Origin: Streptomyces sp. WMMC940
GTDB lineage: Bacteria; Actinomycetota; Actinomycetes; Streptomycetales; Streptomycetaceae
Reading direction: 5' to 3'
DNA: 64,000 bases
NCBI RefSeq assembly: GCF_027460265.1
Contig: NZ_JAPZBC010000001.1
Span: forward strand, 5,064,001 to 5,128,000
Shown here: piece after piece, positions 51,722 to 60,264 of the stretch
How positions within the stretch are numbered: position 1 is the first letter of the stretch
Layout of the letters: each line of letters begins with the position of its first letter
Program-made: the position numbers and the translations under genes
The notes under the pieces: generated by a model
Told to the model about the DNA's origin: nothing
The model's database searches: none
Seen by the model: the letters and a program-made list of their open reading frames with translations, nothing else

Positions 51722-54222
51722 CCCGGGCGCCCGCGGATTCCCCCGAGTCCCGGCCGGAGGCGGTCGGACCCCGTGAGGAAAGCCCGGCCGATCTGCGTCT
51801 GGTGCTTCCCGCGCTGGCCGCCTGGGGCGCGACGGCCCTCGCTCTGACGGCGCGGCCGCCCTGGCCGGGCATGACGGTGGTCGTCTGTGTCGCCGTGGCG
51901 GCCGCGCTCCTGTTGTCCCTGACCGTCCGGGCGGCACGCCTGCGTTCCTGGCAGGGAACCGGCAACAGGGTCGCTGCCGCAGCCGTGCTGCTGTGCACCG
52001 CCGCCGGTACGGCCGCCGGGGCACTGCGCGGCGCGGATCTGCACCGGGGGCCGGTGCCCGACGCGGCGCGGCAATACGGCCCGGTCACCGCCGAGTTGAC
52101 CGTCACCAACGATCCGCGCACGACACGGCCGAGGGTGGGGGGCGATGGGGCGGCACAGACCGCAGTCCTGCTGGAGGGACAGGTCGTCCGGGTCACCACG
52201 CCGGAGGGGGAGTCCATCACCACCAGGGCGCCGGTCCTGGTGATCGTCCGGCCCGGCGAAGCAGCCCGCCCATGGCTGGGTCTGCTGCCGTCGACCAGGG
52301 TCACCCTCACCGCCCGGGCCGAGCCACCGGCGGAGGGAGAGGGCCGGTTCGCGGCCGTACTGAAGGTGCGAGGCACGGGGCCGCCCCGCGTCACGGGGCC
52401 GCCGACCCCGGCGCAGCGCACGGCGGGGGACCTGCGTGCGGGGCTGCGGCGGGCGACCGAAGGGCTTCCACCGGACGCACGTGCACTGCTTCCGGGGCTC
52501 GTCGTCGGCGACACCTCCCGCATCGGTGCCGAGCTGCACGAGGCGTTCAAGGCGACTGATCTGACACATCTGTTGGCGGTATCCGGCAGCAATCTGGCGA
52601 TCGTCCTGTTCCTGCTCATCGGCCCACCGGGTCGCGCACTGAGAGCGGAACGAGGCGGTCTGGCACCCCGGTTGGGCATCTCACTGCGCGCTACAGCACT
52701 GTCCGGCGGCGCACTCACCCTGGGTTTCGTCGTCGTGTGCCGGCCGGAACCGAGCGTGCTGCGTGCCGCGGCCTGCGGGGCGATCACCCTGCTGGCCATC
52801 GGTACCGGCCGGCGCAGATCCCTGCTCCCGGCGCTGGCGGCGGCCGTGTTGCTGCTGGTGCTCTGGGACCCCTGGTCGGCCCGCACCTATGGGTTCCTGC
52901 TCTCGGTGCTGGCGACGGGCTCCCTGCTCACCATCGCCCCGCGCTGGAGCGCGGCGCTGCGCCGGCGCGGAGTGCCGGGACGAATCGCGGAGGCTCTCGC
53001 CGCGGCCGCGGCGGCGCAGGCGGTGTGCGCGCCTGTCGTGGTCGTGTTCGCCGAGCGGATCAGCCTGGTGGCGATCCCGTGCAATCTCCTCGCCGAACCG
53101 GCCGTGGCGCCCGCCACGGTGCTGGGGTTCGCGGTGCTCGCCGCGGCGCCCGTCTCGACAACGGCCGCGGAGCTGCTTGCGCGCTGTGCCGGCTGGCCGG
53201 CCGGGTGGATCGCCGGAGTCGCCCGCACCGGGGCCGGCCTGCCCGGGGCGCAGGCCGAGTGGCCCGGCGGCTGGTGGGGCGCTCTGCTGCTGGCCGCCGT
53301 CACCGCCGCGGGGCTGCTGTTGGCCCGCGGCCTGGCCCGGCGGCCCTGGCCGGCCGTGGGGTGCGCCCTGCTGCTCGTACTCGCTGTGCTGCGGCCGCCC
53401 CCACTGACCAGGATCGTCACCGGCTGGCCGCCGCCGCGCTGGTCGTTCGCCATGTGCGACGTCGGGCAGGGCGATGCCACGGTGCTGTCCGCGGGCGAGG
53501 GGTCGGCCGTCGTCGTGGACGCCGGGCCGGACCCGGCACTCGTGGACCGGTGCCTGCAAGAACTGGGCGTCAGGAGTGTGCCGCTGCTGTTGCTGACCCA
53601 CTTCCACGCCGATCATGTGGCGGGGCTGCCCGGCGCGCTGCGGGGCAGAACCATCGGTGCGATCCAGACGACGTCCCTCGAAGAACCGCGTGACCAGGCC
53701 GAGTTCGTGCGCCGGACCGCGTCAGCCGCGGGCGTGCCGTTGATCCGGCCCGGGCGGGGGGAACGACGGCGTGCGGGAGGGCTCACCTGGCACGTGCTGT
53801 GGCCTGCCCCCGGCCCCGCACCGGGCCCCGGTGCCAAACCGCGGGAGCCGAACGACGCGAGTGTCACGCTGCTCGTGCGCACGGACAGCGGTGTGTCGCT
53901 GCTGCTCCTCGGGGATCTCGAACCCCCGGCGCAGCGAGGGTTGATACGGGCCCACCCGGCCCTCCCACGCGTCGACGTTCTCAAGGTCGCCCACCACGGC
54001 TCGGCGTACCAGCACCCCGCCCTGCTCGCCGCGGCCCGGCCGAGGCTGGCGTTGATCTCCTGTGGCCGGGACAACCCGTACGGGCATCCGTCGCCCCGGA
54101 CCGTCTCCGCACTGCGGTCGCAGGGCGCCCTGGTGATGCGCACCGACACGGAGGGCTCGATCGCCGTCACGGGCTCCGGCAGGGGTCTGCGTGCCGTGGT
54201 CAGCGGGGCCCGGGCGCCGTGA
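51718..54222 (+). CDS. comEC: ComEC/Rec2 DNA-channel protein with metallo-hydrolase domain
   Basis: 834 aa. N-terminal membrane segments, an OB-like extracellular domain, the Competence membrane domain (LAVSGSNLAIVLFLL, SVLRAAACGAITLL) and a C-terminal metallo-beta-lactamase-like domain: MCDVGQGDATVLSAG, HFHADHV (first His 628), HHGSAYQH and SCGRDNPYGHPS. The family forms the channel that moves single-stranded DNA across the membrane; the C-terminal domain is the proposed nuclease. GTG start overlaps comEA by 4 nt. Complete, with no sign of decay. Confidence 0.93.
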   Translation: MTRAPADSPESRPEAVGPREESPADLRLVLPALAAWGATALALTARPPWPGMTVVVCVAVAAALLLSLTVRAARLRSWQGTGNRVAAAAVLLCTAAGTAAGALRGADLHRGPVPDAARQYGPVTAELTVTNDPRTTRPRVGGDGAAQTAVLLEGQVVRVTTPEGESITTRAPVLVIVRPGEAARPWLGLLPSTRVTLTARAEPPAEGEGRFAAVLKVRGTGPPRVTGPPTPAQRTAGDLRAGLRRATEGLPPDARALLPGLVVGDTSRIGAELHEAFKATDLTHLLAVSGSNLAIVLFLLIGPPGRALRAERGGLAPRLGISLRATALSGGALTLGFVVVCRPEPSVLRAAACGAITLLAIGTGRRRSLLPALAAAVLLLVLWDPWSARTYGFLLSVLATGSLLTIAPRWSAALRRRGVPGRIAEALAAAAAAQAVCAPVVVVFAERISLVAIPCNLLAEPAVAPATVLGFAVLAAAPVSTTAAELLARCAGWPAGWIAGVARTGAGLPGAQAEWPGGWWGALLLAAVTAAGLLLARGLARRPWPAVGCALLLVLAVLRPPPLTRIVTGWPPPRWSFAMCDVGQGDATVLSAGEGSAVVVDAGPDPALVDRCLQELGVRSVPLLLLTHFHADHVAGLPGALRGRTIGAIQTTSLEEPRDQAEFVRRTASAAGVPLIRPGRGERRRAGGLTWHVLWPAPGPAPGPGAKPREPNDASVTLLVRTDSGVSLLLLGDLEPPAQRGLIRAHPALPRVDVLKVAHHGSAYQHPALLAAARPRLALISCGRDNPYGHPSPRTVSALRSQGALVMRTDTEGSIAVTGSGRGLRAVVSGARAP

Positions 54223-54559
54223 GCTCCTCACCGCGGATCGGCAGGTGCGCGGCCTGGTGCGCCGTCCCGGGAGGGTCCCGACCGCCTGGTCGGCCCGTTC
54301 GGGCCGTCGGGCCCACACCGACCAGGCGCCTGTTCGGTCGGCCTGGGGGCGGGCCGGCCCGGCCCCCGGTGGGAAGTTGCCCTTGGTCGGTTCGGTCGAG
54401 GGGTGGGGTCGGTGGTCCGGTCCTTGGCGGGGTCCGGTCTCGGTTGGTTCGCTCCGGGGCCGGGTCCAGCAGGTCGGAGCCGGCAGGCTCGGTCCGGTCC
54501 TGGTCGGGTGCCGCCGGCCGATCCGGGTGGTCTCTCGTCCGGTGAGGGCTGTCCTCCGG
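54223..54559 (+). terminator. 337-bp gap with comEC terminator and GGTCGG-rich tract
   Basis: An 11-bp stem CGCCTGGTCGG/CCGACCAGGCG (54283-54293, 54318-54328) is the likely terminator of comEC. Beyond it, to about 54545, the strand is G/T-rich with many GGTCGG and GGTCCGG elements and no gene. Confidence 0.65.
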
Positions 54560-55015
54560 TCAGTCCAGCCAGCGGCCCTCGCGCATCAGCAATCGGCCGG
54601 GCTGCTCGTTATCCTCCCGCCAAGCCTTGACGGTGTGCGGAGTGATCCGCACGAAGACCCACTGGGCCCCGCCGCGTGGGTCCCAGCCGAGCTTCGCGGA
54701 GAACGCGTCGCCGGAGCCGGGCGGCAGAGCGTCGCATTCCTCGACCTCGGCCGCGCCGGCGATGTGCACCACGTCCGTGGCATGGCCGACGGTGACGACG
54801 GCCTCGCCGCGCGGAGTCAGATTGCGGGCGGTCGGGGTGTTGCGCCGGGTGCACATCAGCAGCCTGCCCCGGTCCCACAGGAACCACAGGGGCACGAGCG
54901 TGGGCATGCCGTCCGCCGATGCCGTGGCCACCCAGGCATCGCGGTCGCCGGCCAGCCGGTCGAGGGCGTCCGTTCTGCGCTGCGCCCGACTCCGGGCCGG
55001 CTCGGGGTTCGTCAT
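54560..55015 (-). CDS. PPOX-type FMN/F420-binding split-barrel protein
   Basis: 151 aa, pyridoxamine-5'-phosphate-oxidase-like fold: AWVATASADGMPTLVPLWFL, RLLMCTRRNTPTARNL and AVVTVGHATDVVHIAGAAEV. Such small actinobacterial proteins bind FMN or F420 and reduce or bind diverse ligands; the substrate cannot be told. ATG 55015 has TACCGT 8 nt upstream on its strand and no ribosome site, so it is probably leaderless. Divergent from the N-acetyltransferase gene. Confidence 0.85.
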   Translation of the reverse strand: MTNPEPARSRAQRRTDALDRLAGDRDAWVATASADGMPTLVPLWFLWDRGRLLMCTRRNTPTARNLTPRGEAVVTVGHATDVVHIAGAAEVEECDALPPGSGDAFSAKLGWDPRGGAQWVFVRITPHTVKAWREDNEQPGRLLMREGRWLD

Positions 55016-55140
55016 GGCCCGGAACGGTACGAGGCAGGCGACTTGCGGCGCTTCGGGCCGCGGACCGATCTGCCTCAGCCCCGCGTCCTAGGACCCGTGG
55101 CGCATGGCGGGGCGTCCCGCCTTCGGCACAGACTGCTTGC

Positions 55141-55977
55141 ATGGACACCCCATCGCAGCCCTTGCCGACAGAGACCGTCGACGCCTACCTCGGCCGTATC
55201 GGGGCCGAGCGTCCCCACCGGGCGGACCGGGAGGCCCTGCGCGAGTTGCAACAGCGGCATCTGCGTTCCGTACCGTTCGAGAACCTCTCGATCCACCTGG
55301 GGGAGAACGTGGTCCTGGAGGACAAGCCGCTGTTGGACAAGATCGTCGGGGCGCGCAGGGGCGGGTTCTGCTACGAACTCAACGGCGCGTTCGCCGCGTT
55401 GCTGCGCGGCCTCGGCTTCGGCGTCACCCTGTTCCAGGGCCGGGTCTTCAAGGGGGACGGGCAGCTCGGCATCCCGTACGACCACCTCGCCCTGCGTGTG
55501 GAGACCGTCGACGGCGGCGGGCCGTGGCTCGCCGACGTGGGCTTCGGTGATCACTGCCACTACCCGCTCCTGCTCGACGAACGGGGCGACCAGCGCGATC
55601 CGGCCGGCACCTTCCGCATCGCCGAGGCGCCGGACGGCGACCTGGACGTGCTGCGGGACGGGGAGCCGCAGTTGCGGCTCGACCAGCGGCCGCGGGAGCT
55701 GGCGGACTTCGAGGCCGGTGCCTGGTACCACCGCACCTCGCCCGCCTCCCACTTCACCCAGAAGCTCGTCTGCTCCCGGCTCACCGACGAAGGCCGGATC
55801 ACCCTGTCCGGACGCAAGCTCGTCAGCACGGCGCGCGGTGAGCGCACGGAGCGGCAACTCGGTGACGACGCAGAGGTCCTGGCCGCGTACCGGGAGCACT
55901 TCGGGCTGGCGCTGGACCGGGTGCCGGAGGTCCGGCAGCCCCGTGCGGGGGACACGGCACAATGTGGCGGTGAGTGA
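55141..55977 (+). CDS. Arylamine N-acetyltransferase
   Basis: 278 aa. Complete catalytic triad: Cys77 in RRGGFCYELN, His115 in YDHLAL and Asp132 in LADVGFGD. N-terminal LRELQQRHLRSVPFENLSIH is typical of NATs, which move acetyl from acetyl-CoA to aromatic amines and hydrazines. Usual length for bacterial NAT. ATG 55141; CAGACT 6 nt upstream may be a weak -10. The stop overlaps the next small gene. Confidence 0.93.
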   Translation: MDTPSQPLPTETVDAYLGRIGAERPHRADREALRELQQRHLRSVPFENLSIHLGENVVLEDKPLLDKIVGARRGGFCYELNGAFAALLRGLGFGVTLFQGRVFKGDGQLGIPYDHLALRVETVDGGGPWLADVGFGDHCHYPLLLDERGDQRDPAGTFRIAEAPDGDLDVLRDGEPQLRLDQRPRELADFEAGAWYHRTSPASHFTQKLVCSRLTDEGRITLSGRKLVSTARGERTERQLGDDAEVLAAYREHFGLALDRVPEVRQPRAGDTAQCGGE

Positions 55978-56215
55978 TGTGAGACATGTGCTCGTCCTGC
56001 CCGACCGCGACGCCGCCGAAGAGGTCATCGAGGCGATCGGGGACCACTTCGGCGTGCACGACGAACCCCAGTTGGTGCGGGACGCCCTGGCGGGGGAGGA
56101 CGACGCCGAGGACGCTCAGTGGCTGGTGGTCGTCGAGGACCCGGAAGGCCGTCTGAGCCCCGTCGAACTGGACGACTTCGTGGCCGACTGGGACGGTTGG
56201 CGGGAGGAGCCCTGA
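55970..56215 (+). CDS. Small acidic hypothetical protein (81 aa)
   Basis: SDVRHVLVLPDRDAAEEVIE at the start, EDDAEDAQWLVVVEDPEG in the middle and DDFVADWDGWREEP at the end. Acidic, likely alpha/beta, no known domain. Several in-frame GTG codons (55964, 55970, 55979) could start it; I take 55970, overlapping the acetyltransferase stop by 8 nt, so it is probably co-translated. Function unknown. Confidence 0.7.
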   Translation: MSDVRHVLVLPDRDAAEEVIEAIGDHFGVHDEPQLVRDALAGEDDAEDAQWLVVVEDPEGRLSPVELDDFVADWDGWREEP

Positions 56216-56652
56216 GCCCCCGCACGGGCGTCCCCTCGGCCGGAGGTGGGCAGGTGGGTCCCTGAACCGGCACCCGAGCCGCTGGACCCCACCGATACCC
56301 GCTGGAACCGCCCCGCCCGTCGGAAGGCCGCCCTTCCTTCGGGTCCTTGCGAGCCCTCCGGCGCTTGACCCCGCGGTCCTTCCGGCCTCTCCTGTTCCTG
56401 CGTTCCCTGCGTTCCCTGCGTTCCCTGCGTTTCATTCCGGCCCCCTCCGCCACCCTCGGCCCTTTCCAGTCCCTCCGGTCCTTGCGTTTCCCCCCGGCCC
56501 CTGTGTTTCCCCCGGCCCTTGCGTTTTCTGCGGACGCCTACGGTTCCTCCGTGCCTCCGAGCCCGGTCCCTGTGCACGGGATTGGGTGCCCCGCCGCCCC
56601 CGGGCCACAGGGCAGGCGGCGGTGTCGGTGGCCCGTGGGATGCTGGACCGCG
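56216..56652 (+). repeat. 437-bp gap with pyrimidine-rich tract and 9-bp tandem repeats
   Basis: From about 56335 to 56540 the plus strand is strongly C/T-rich. Within it TGCGTTCCC is repeated in tandem about four times (56394-56432), with looser CCTTGCGTTT copies after. No gene is supported. The holA promoter must lie in its last part. Confidence 0.6.
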
Positions 56653-57639
56653 ATGGCCACCAGGAAGAACACGAACGACGACCCCCTCGCCCCCGTCACG
56701 ATCGCGGTGGGCCAGGAGGATCTGCTGCTGGACCGCGCCGTGCAGCAGGTGGTGGCGGCCGCTCGGGCCGCCGACGCCGACACGGACGTCCGCGATCTCG
56801 CCCCCGACCAGCTCCAGCCCGGCACGCTCGCCGAGCTGACGAGTCCCTCGCTCTTCGCCGAGCGCAAGGTCGTCGTCGTGCGGAACGCGCAGGACCTCTC
56901 CGCCGACACGATCAAGGACGTCAAGGCCTATCTCGCCGCACCGGTCGAGGAGATCACGCTCGTCCTGCTGCATGCGGGCGGCGCCAAGGGGAAGGGTCTG
57001 CTGGACGCGGCACGCAAGGCCGGCGCGCGTGAGGTGGCGTGTCCCAGGACGACCAAGCCCGCTGAGCGACTGACGTTCGTGCGCTCCGAGTTCCGCACGC
57101 TGGGACGGTCGGCGACCCCCGAGGCGTGCCAGGCCCTCGTCGACGCCATCGGCAGCGATCTCAGGGAGCTGGCGAGTGCGGTCTCGCAACTGGTCGCCGA
57201 TGTCGAGGGCACGATCGACGAGGCCGTCGTCGGCCGTTACTACACCGGGCGCGCGGAGGCCTCCAGCTTCACCGTGGCCGACCGCGCGGTCGAGGGCCGT
57301 GCGGCCGAGGCCCTGGAGGCGCTGCGCTGGTCGCTCTCGACCGGCGTCGCACCGGTCCTGATCACCAGCGCGCTGGCTCAAGGGGTGCGGGCGATCGGCA
57401 AGCTCTCGTCGGCGCGCGGCGGCCGGCCGGCCGATCTCGCGCGCGAGCTGGGCATGCCGCCCTGGAAGATCGACCGGGTCCGCCAGCAGATGCGCGGTTG
57501 GACGCCCGACGGTGTCGCCCTCGCCCTGCGCGCCGTCGCCGAGGCGGACGCTGGGGTCAAGGGCGGTGGCGACGACCCGGAGTACGCGCTGGAGAAGGCG
57601 GTGGTCACGGTCGCCCGCGCGGCCCGCCTGCGCCGCTGA
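56653..57639 (+). CDS. holA: DNA polymerase III subunit delta
   Basis: 328 aa. Clamp-loader delta: VTIAVGQEDLLLDRAVQ near the start, LFAERKVVVVRNAQDL, LVLLHAGGAKGKGLLDA and a C-terminal collar domain (LARELGMPPWKIDRVRQQMRGW). It opens the beta clamp in the replication holoenzyme. ATG 56653 chosen from alignment with the family start; no clear ribosome site. Not in an obvious operon. Confidence 0.92.
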   Translation: MATRKNTNDDPLAPVTIAVGQEDLLLDRAVQQVVAAARAADADTDVRDLAPDQLQPGTLAELTSPSLFAERKVVVVRNAQDLSADTIKDVKAYLAAPVEEITLVLLHAGGAKGKGLLDAARKAGAREVACPRTTKPAERLTFVRSEFRTLGRSATPEACQALVDAIGSDLRELASAVSQLVADVEGTIDEAVVGRYYTGRAEASSFTVADRAVEGRAAEALEALRWSLSTGVAPVLITSALAQGVRAIGKLSSARGGRPADLARELGMPPWKIDRVRQQMRGWTPDGVALALRAVAEADAGVKGGGDDPEYALEKAVVTVARAARLRR

Positions 57640-58066
57640 CCCACCGAACGTCTCGCGGCCGCTGCCTCGGCCCGTTCCCCCGTCTCGGCCACGTCCCTCG
57701 CCCCTGCGTTTGGCGAAGACCTCGCGACCCTCGCTCCTCGGACCTTGCCTCGCCGACTCCGGCCCCGTCCGCTCCTGCGGTGGCGCTGCTGACGGCGCCG
57801 TAGGTCCCGGCCACGCCTCCCCGGCCGTCGACCCACCTCACCCCGACCGAATCCCACCCGGCCCCCACTGGGTCCCCACCGTCGGGCAGCGGGCTCGGCC
57901 CACATCAGCGGGGGAGGGCACGGGCGTGCCGGTGAGCCCGTATGCCCGTGGGGCGTGGCGTGAAGCGGGCGGGCGGGGACGGCGCCGTCGCTCCCGGGCC
58001 GGACGCCGAGAAGACTTCCGATGCGCGGGGTCGGGGAGCGAGGTCCTGCGCCGGACCCGTCGCCGC
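57640..58066. other. 427-bp gap without a recognised feature
   Basis: Between the holA stop and the stop of the opposing GNAT gene. No gene with consistent codon bias, no strong hairpin; terminators for both genes are expected here but I could not identify them. Confidence 0.5.
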
Positions 58067-58618
58067 TCAGTGCTTCAGTGCCTGCCACTCGGAAGCCAGC
58101 ACGGCCCAGAGCTGCTTGTCGTAGCGCACGCCTTCGTAAGGCCATGCCTCGCGGCGCACTCCCTCCAGCGTCATGCCGAGCCGCTTGGCCACCGCCGAGC
58201 TGCGGTCGTTGTCCGCCCGGCAATGCCACTCGGCCCGGTACAGCCCGCGGGACGTGAAGGCCCAGTCCAGCAATGCGCCGCACGCCCGGGTGACCAGACC
58301 GTGGCCCTCGGCCGACGGCTCGAGCCAGCAACCGATCTCGCAGGACCCGAGGGCGGTGTGGAAGTCGGTGAACATCACGCCGCCGACCAGTACCCCGTCC
58401 CGCCGGATGCCGTACAGACGGGCGCCGTCGTCAGCCTGACGTTCGGCGTACCGCTTGAGTGTGGCCCGTGCCCCGTCCACGTCGTCGGTGACGAACGACG
58501 CCCCGACCCACGGACGAATGTGCTCGCGAGCCCGGTCCAGATGGTCGGCGAACTCCTCGGCATGGCGGATCTCCAGCGGACCGAGGCGGACACCGTCGCA
58601 CAGCGGCAGCGAGAACAT
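58067..58618 (-). CDS. GNAT N-acetyltransferase, RimJ/RimL type
   Basis: 183 aa. LRLGPLE-like start, IGCWLEPSAEGHGLVTRAC is the acetyl-CoA pyrophosphate-binding loop region, and EWHCRADNDRSSAVAKRLGMTLEGV the RimJ/L signature. It acetylates an N-terminal or small-molecule amine; substrate unknown. ATG 58618 follows GGGGAGG at ideal spacing; an ATG five codons earlier has no ribosome site. Divergent from the TetR gene with 52 nt between start codons, so it is a probable target of that regulator. Confidence 0.88.
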   Translation of the reverse strand: MFSLPLCDGVRLGPLEIRHAEEFADHLDRAREHIRPWVGASFVTDDVDGARATLKRYAERQADDGARLYGIRRDGVLVGGVMFTDFHTALGSCEIGCWLEPSAEGHGLVTRACGALLDWAFTSRGLYRAEWHCRADNDRSSAVAKRLGMTLEGVRREAWPYEGVRYDKQLWAVLASEWQALKH

Positions 58619-58658
58619 GAGAGGCCTCCCCATTCACACAACAAGCGTTATGGGAATG

Positions 58659-58664
58659 TACCGT
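58659..58664 (+). promoter_or_regulatory. -10 box of the TetR gene
   Basis: TACCGT 6 nt before ATG 58671. It lies inside the 52-nt divergent gap, so GNAT and tetR promoters overlap. CATTC/GAATG arms (58631-58635, 58654-58658) flank the core. Confidence 0.5.
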
Positions 58665-58670
58665 GGCGGC

Positions 58671-59426
58671 ATGCCACGTACCAAGGGAGATCATGAGGGC
58701 CGCCGACGCGACGTCTCCGCGGCGGTCTGGCAGGTCATGGCCACGCGAGGCTTCGCCGGCCTGACGCTGCGCGCCGTCGCCGCCGAACTCGGTGCGACGA
58801 CCGGCCTGGTCACGCACTACTTCCCCACCAAGCAGGCCTTGGTGGGGTACGCCCTGGAACTGCTCGAACAGCGCACCCTCTCCCGCCCCCGCCGTCAGTC
58901 GGGCGAGGGACTGGCAGCCCTCAGGGCCGCGCTGCTGGACATCCTGCCGCTGACCCCGGATGCCGTCGACGGCAACCGGATCTGGGTCTGTTCCTGGGAT
59001 GCCGCGCTCTCCGACCCCGGCCTCAGCGCCGACTACGCCCGCAAGTACGCGCAGGGTCGCGACAGGTTGACCGAGCGGGTGGCCACGGCTCAGGAGCTCG
59101 GTGAACTGTCACCCGGCAGCCCCGCGCACATCGCGGCCGGCGCCCAGTGCTTCGTCCTCGGTCTGGTGGTCCAGGCTCTGTTCGATCCGGCGGGGTTTCC
59201 CCCGCAGCGGCAGGTCGAGCTTCTGGACGGCTACCTGGCGGGCCTGAGCACCCGCGCCGACGCGGCATTGGCCGGAGCGACGCCAACGGCTGGCTCGACG
59301 ACAACGGCATCGAATCCATCGACGGCATCGACCTCCTCGACGGCATCGAATCCATCGACGGCATCGACCTCCTCGACGCCTACGGCAACATGGACGGCCC
59401 GGCGCGATCCCGGCGGAGCCCTCTGA
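58671..59426 (+). CDS. TetR-family transcriptional regulator
   Basis: 251 aa. N-terminal helix-turn-helix: AAVWQVMATRGFAGLTLRAV followed by GATTGLVTHYFPTKQALV. The C-terminal ligand domain runs to about residue 200 (LLDGYLAGLSTRADA). The last ~50 residues are Ser/Thr/Pro-rich and come from a perfect 36-bp tandem duplication; codon bias in that stretch fits a different frame. ATG 58671 preferred over ATG 58656 because TACCGT lies 6 nt upstream. Probably controls itself and the divergent GNAT gene. Confidence 0.87.
   Translation: MPRTKGDHEGRRRDVSAAVWQVMATRGFAGLTLRAVAAELGATTGLVTHYFPTKQALVGYALELLEQRTLSRPRRQSGEGLAALRAALLDILPLTPDAVDGNRIWVCSWDAALSDPGLSADYARKYAQGRDRLTERVATAQELGELSPGSPAHIAAGAQCFVLGLVVQALFDPAGFPPQRQVELLDGYLAGLSTRADAALAGATPTAGSTTTASNPSTASTSSTASNPSTASTSSTPTATWTARRDPGGAL
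59306..59377 (+). repeat. Perfect 36-bp tandem duplication in the tetR 3' end
   Basis: Units 59306-59341 and 59342-59377 are identical; each itself contains GGCATCGA twice. Confidence 0.9.
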
Positions 59427-59476
59427 GCGACGGTCGGTCCGCGAGCTGCCCGGCCGCCTTCACCGGAAGCCGAAAA

Positions 59477-59516
59477 CCCCGCCTTCCCGAACCGGGGAAG
59501 AACGGGGAAGCGGGGT
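59477..59516. terminator. Imperfect hairpin after tetR
   Basis: ACCCCGCCTTCCC pairs with GGGGAAGCGGGGT with a bulge, preceded by AAAA. Likely terminator of tetR. Confidence 0.5.
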
Positions 59517-59547
59517 CCTCGGGTCCGGCCGGAGCCGGGAAGTCGGT

Positions 59548-59589
59548 GGATTCGCACCCGCGTGGCGAACGCAGGCCGCGTGCGAATCC
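59548..59589. repeat. 10-bp inverted repeat
   Basis: GGATTCGCAC (59548-59557) and GTGCGAATCC (59580-59589), perfect, 22-nt spacer with CGCG ends. Terminator or protein site; undecided. Confidence 0.45.
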
Positions 59590-59688
59590 GGGGTGCCGGT
59601 CCGGGGACGGATGAGAGAGGGCCCGTCTGGTCCGGTCCGGCGATCAAGTCGTCCGGCGGGTCACCCCGAGGGGGTCGCTGCCGGAGGT

Positions 59689-59706
59689 CCCGGGGTCACC
59701 CCCGGG
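59689..59706 (-). terminator. rpsT terminator
   Basis: 7-bp stem CCCGGGG/CCCCGGG with 4-nt loop, 9 nt past the rpsT stop on the minus strand. Confidence 0.65.
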
Positions 59707-59714
59707 GCGGGAGC

Positions 59715-59981
59715 TCAGCCCTGGAGGGAGGCAACCTTGGACGCCAGCGCCGACTTCTTGTTGGCGGCGGCGTTCTTGTGGATGACACCCTTCGAGACGG
59801 CCTTGTCGAGCTTGCGGGACGCCTCACGAGCGGCCACGGTGGCCTTCTCGACGTCGCCGGCGGCGACAGCCTCGCGGGCCTTGCGGATCGCGGTCTTGAG
59901 CGAGGACTTGACGGCCTTGTTGCGCAGGCGCGCCTTCTCGTTCGTCTTGTTCCGCTTGATCTGGGACTTGATGTTCGCCAC
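59715..59981 (-). CDS. rpsT: 30S ribosomal protein S20
   Basis: 88 aa, Lys/Ala-rich helical protein binding 16S r[22 protein letters not shown] at the start and [18 protein letters not shown] near the end. GTG start with AAAAGG upstream. Divergent from lepA, the usual arrangement in Streptomyces as far as I recall. The leader is long (~150 nt), leaving room for autoregulation. Confidence 0.97.
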   Translation of the reverse strand: MANIKSQIKRNKTNEKARLRNKAVKSSLKTAIRKAREAVAAGDVEKATVAAREASRKLDKAVSKGVIHKNAAANKKSALASKVASLQG

Positions 59982-60136
59982 GAAAGAGCCTTTTCAGGAT
60001 TGATGATCTTTGAAGGCGTGTCCCGCACCCATGACCTTCGGGGGACGGCCCTTCCGAGGACACGACTCTTCGGAGCACATGACCCTTCCGGGCACGGGAG
60101 GTGCCTCCGGAGAGGACACACGAGACACAGCTGGCC

Positions 60137-60166
60137 AGACTACCAGCGCCTCTCCGACCGGCCCAA
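60137..60166 (-). promoter_or_regulatory. Promoter of rpsT
   Basis: On the minus strand TTGGGC (60161-60166) and TAGTCT (60137-60142) with an 18-nt spacer, about 150 nt upstream of the rpsT start. The leader contains repeated CTTCGGGG/CCTTCCG elements that can pair. Confidence 0.45.
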
Positions 60167-60264
60167 ACCGAGCGCAGCCCCGCAGCCATGGGACCATGGA
60201 GGCTGCGTATCGATCCGACATCGACCCGAGACGAGCGCTCGGCGCTCAAGAATCAGGACCCTGC

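Noticed and set aside
49615..54222. Treating comEA/comEC as evidence of natural competence
   Set aside because: No pilus or uptake genes are nearby and transformation is not established for Streptomyces; the genes are core residents here.
56116..57381. Minus-strand frame with collagen-like GTQGTQ repeats
   Set aside because: Antisense to holA and the pyrimidine tract; the repeats simply reflect the 9-bp tandem DNA repeat.
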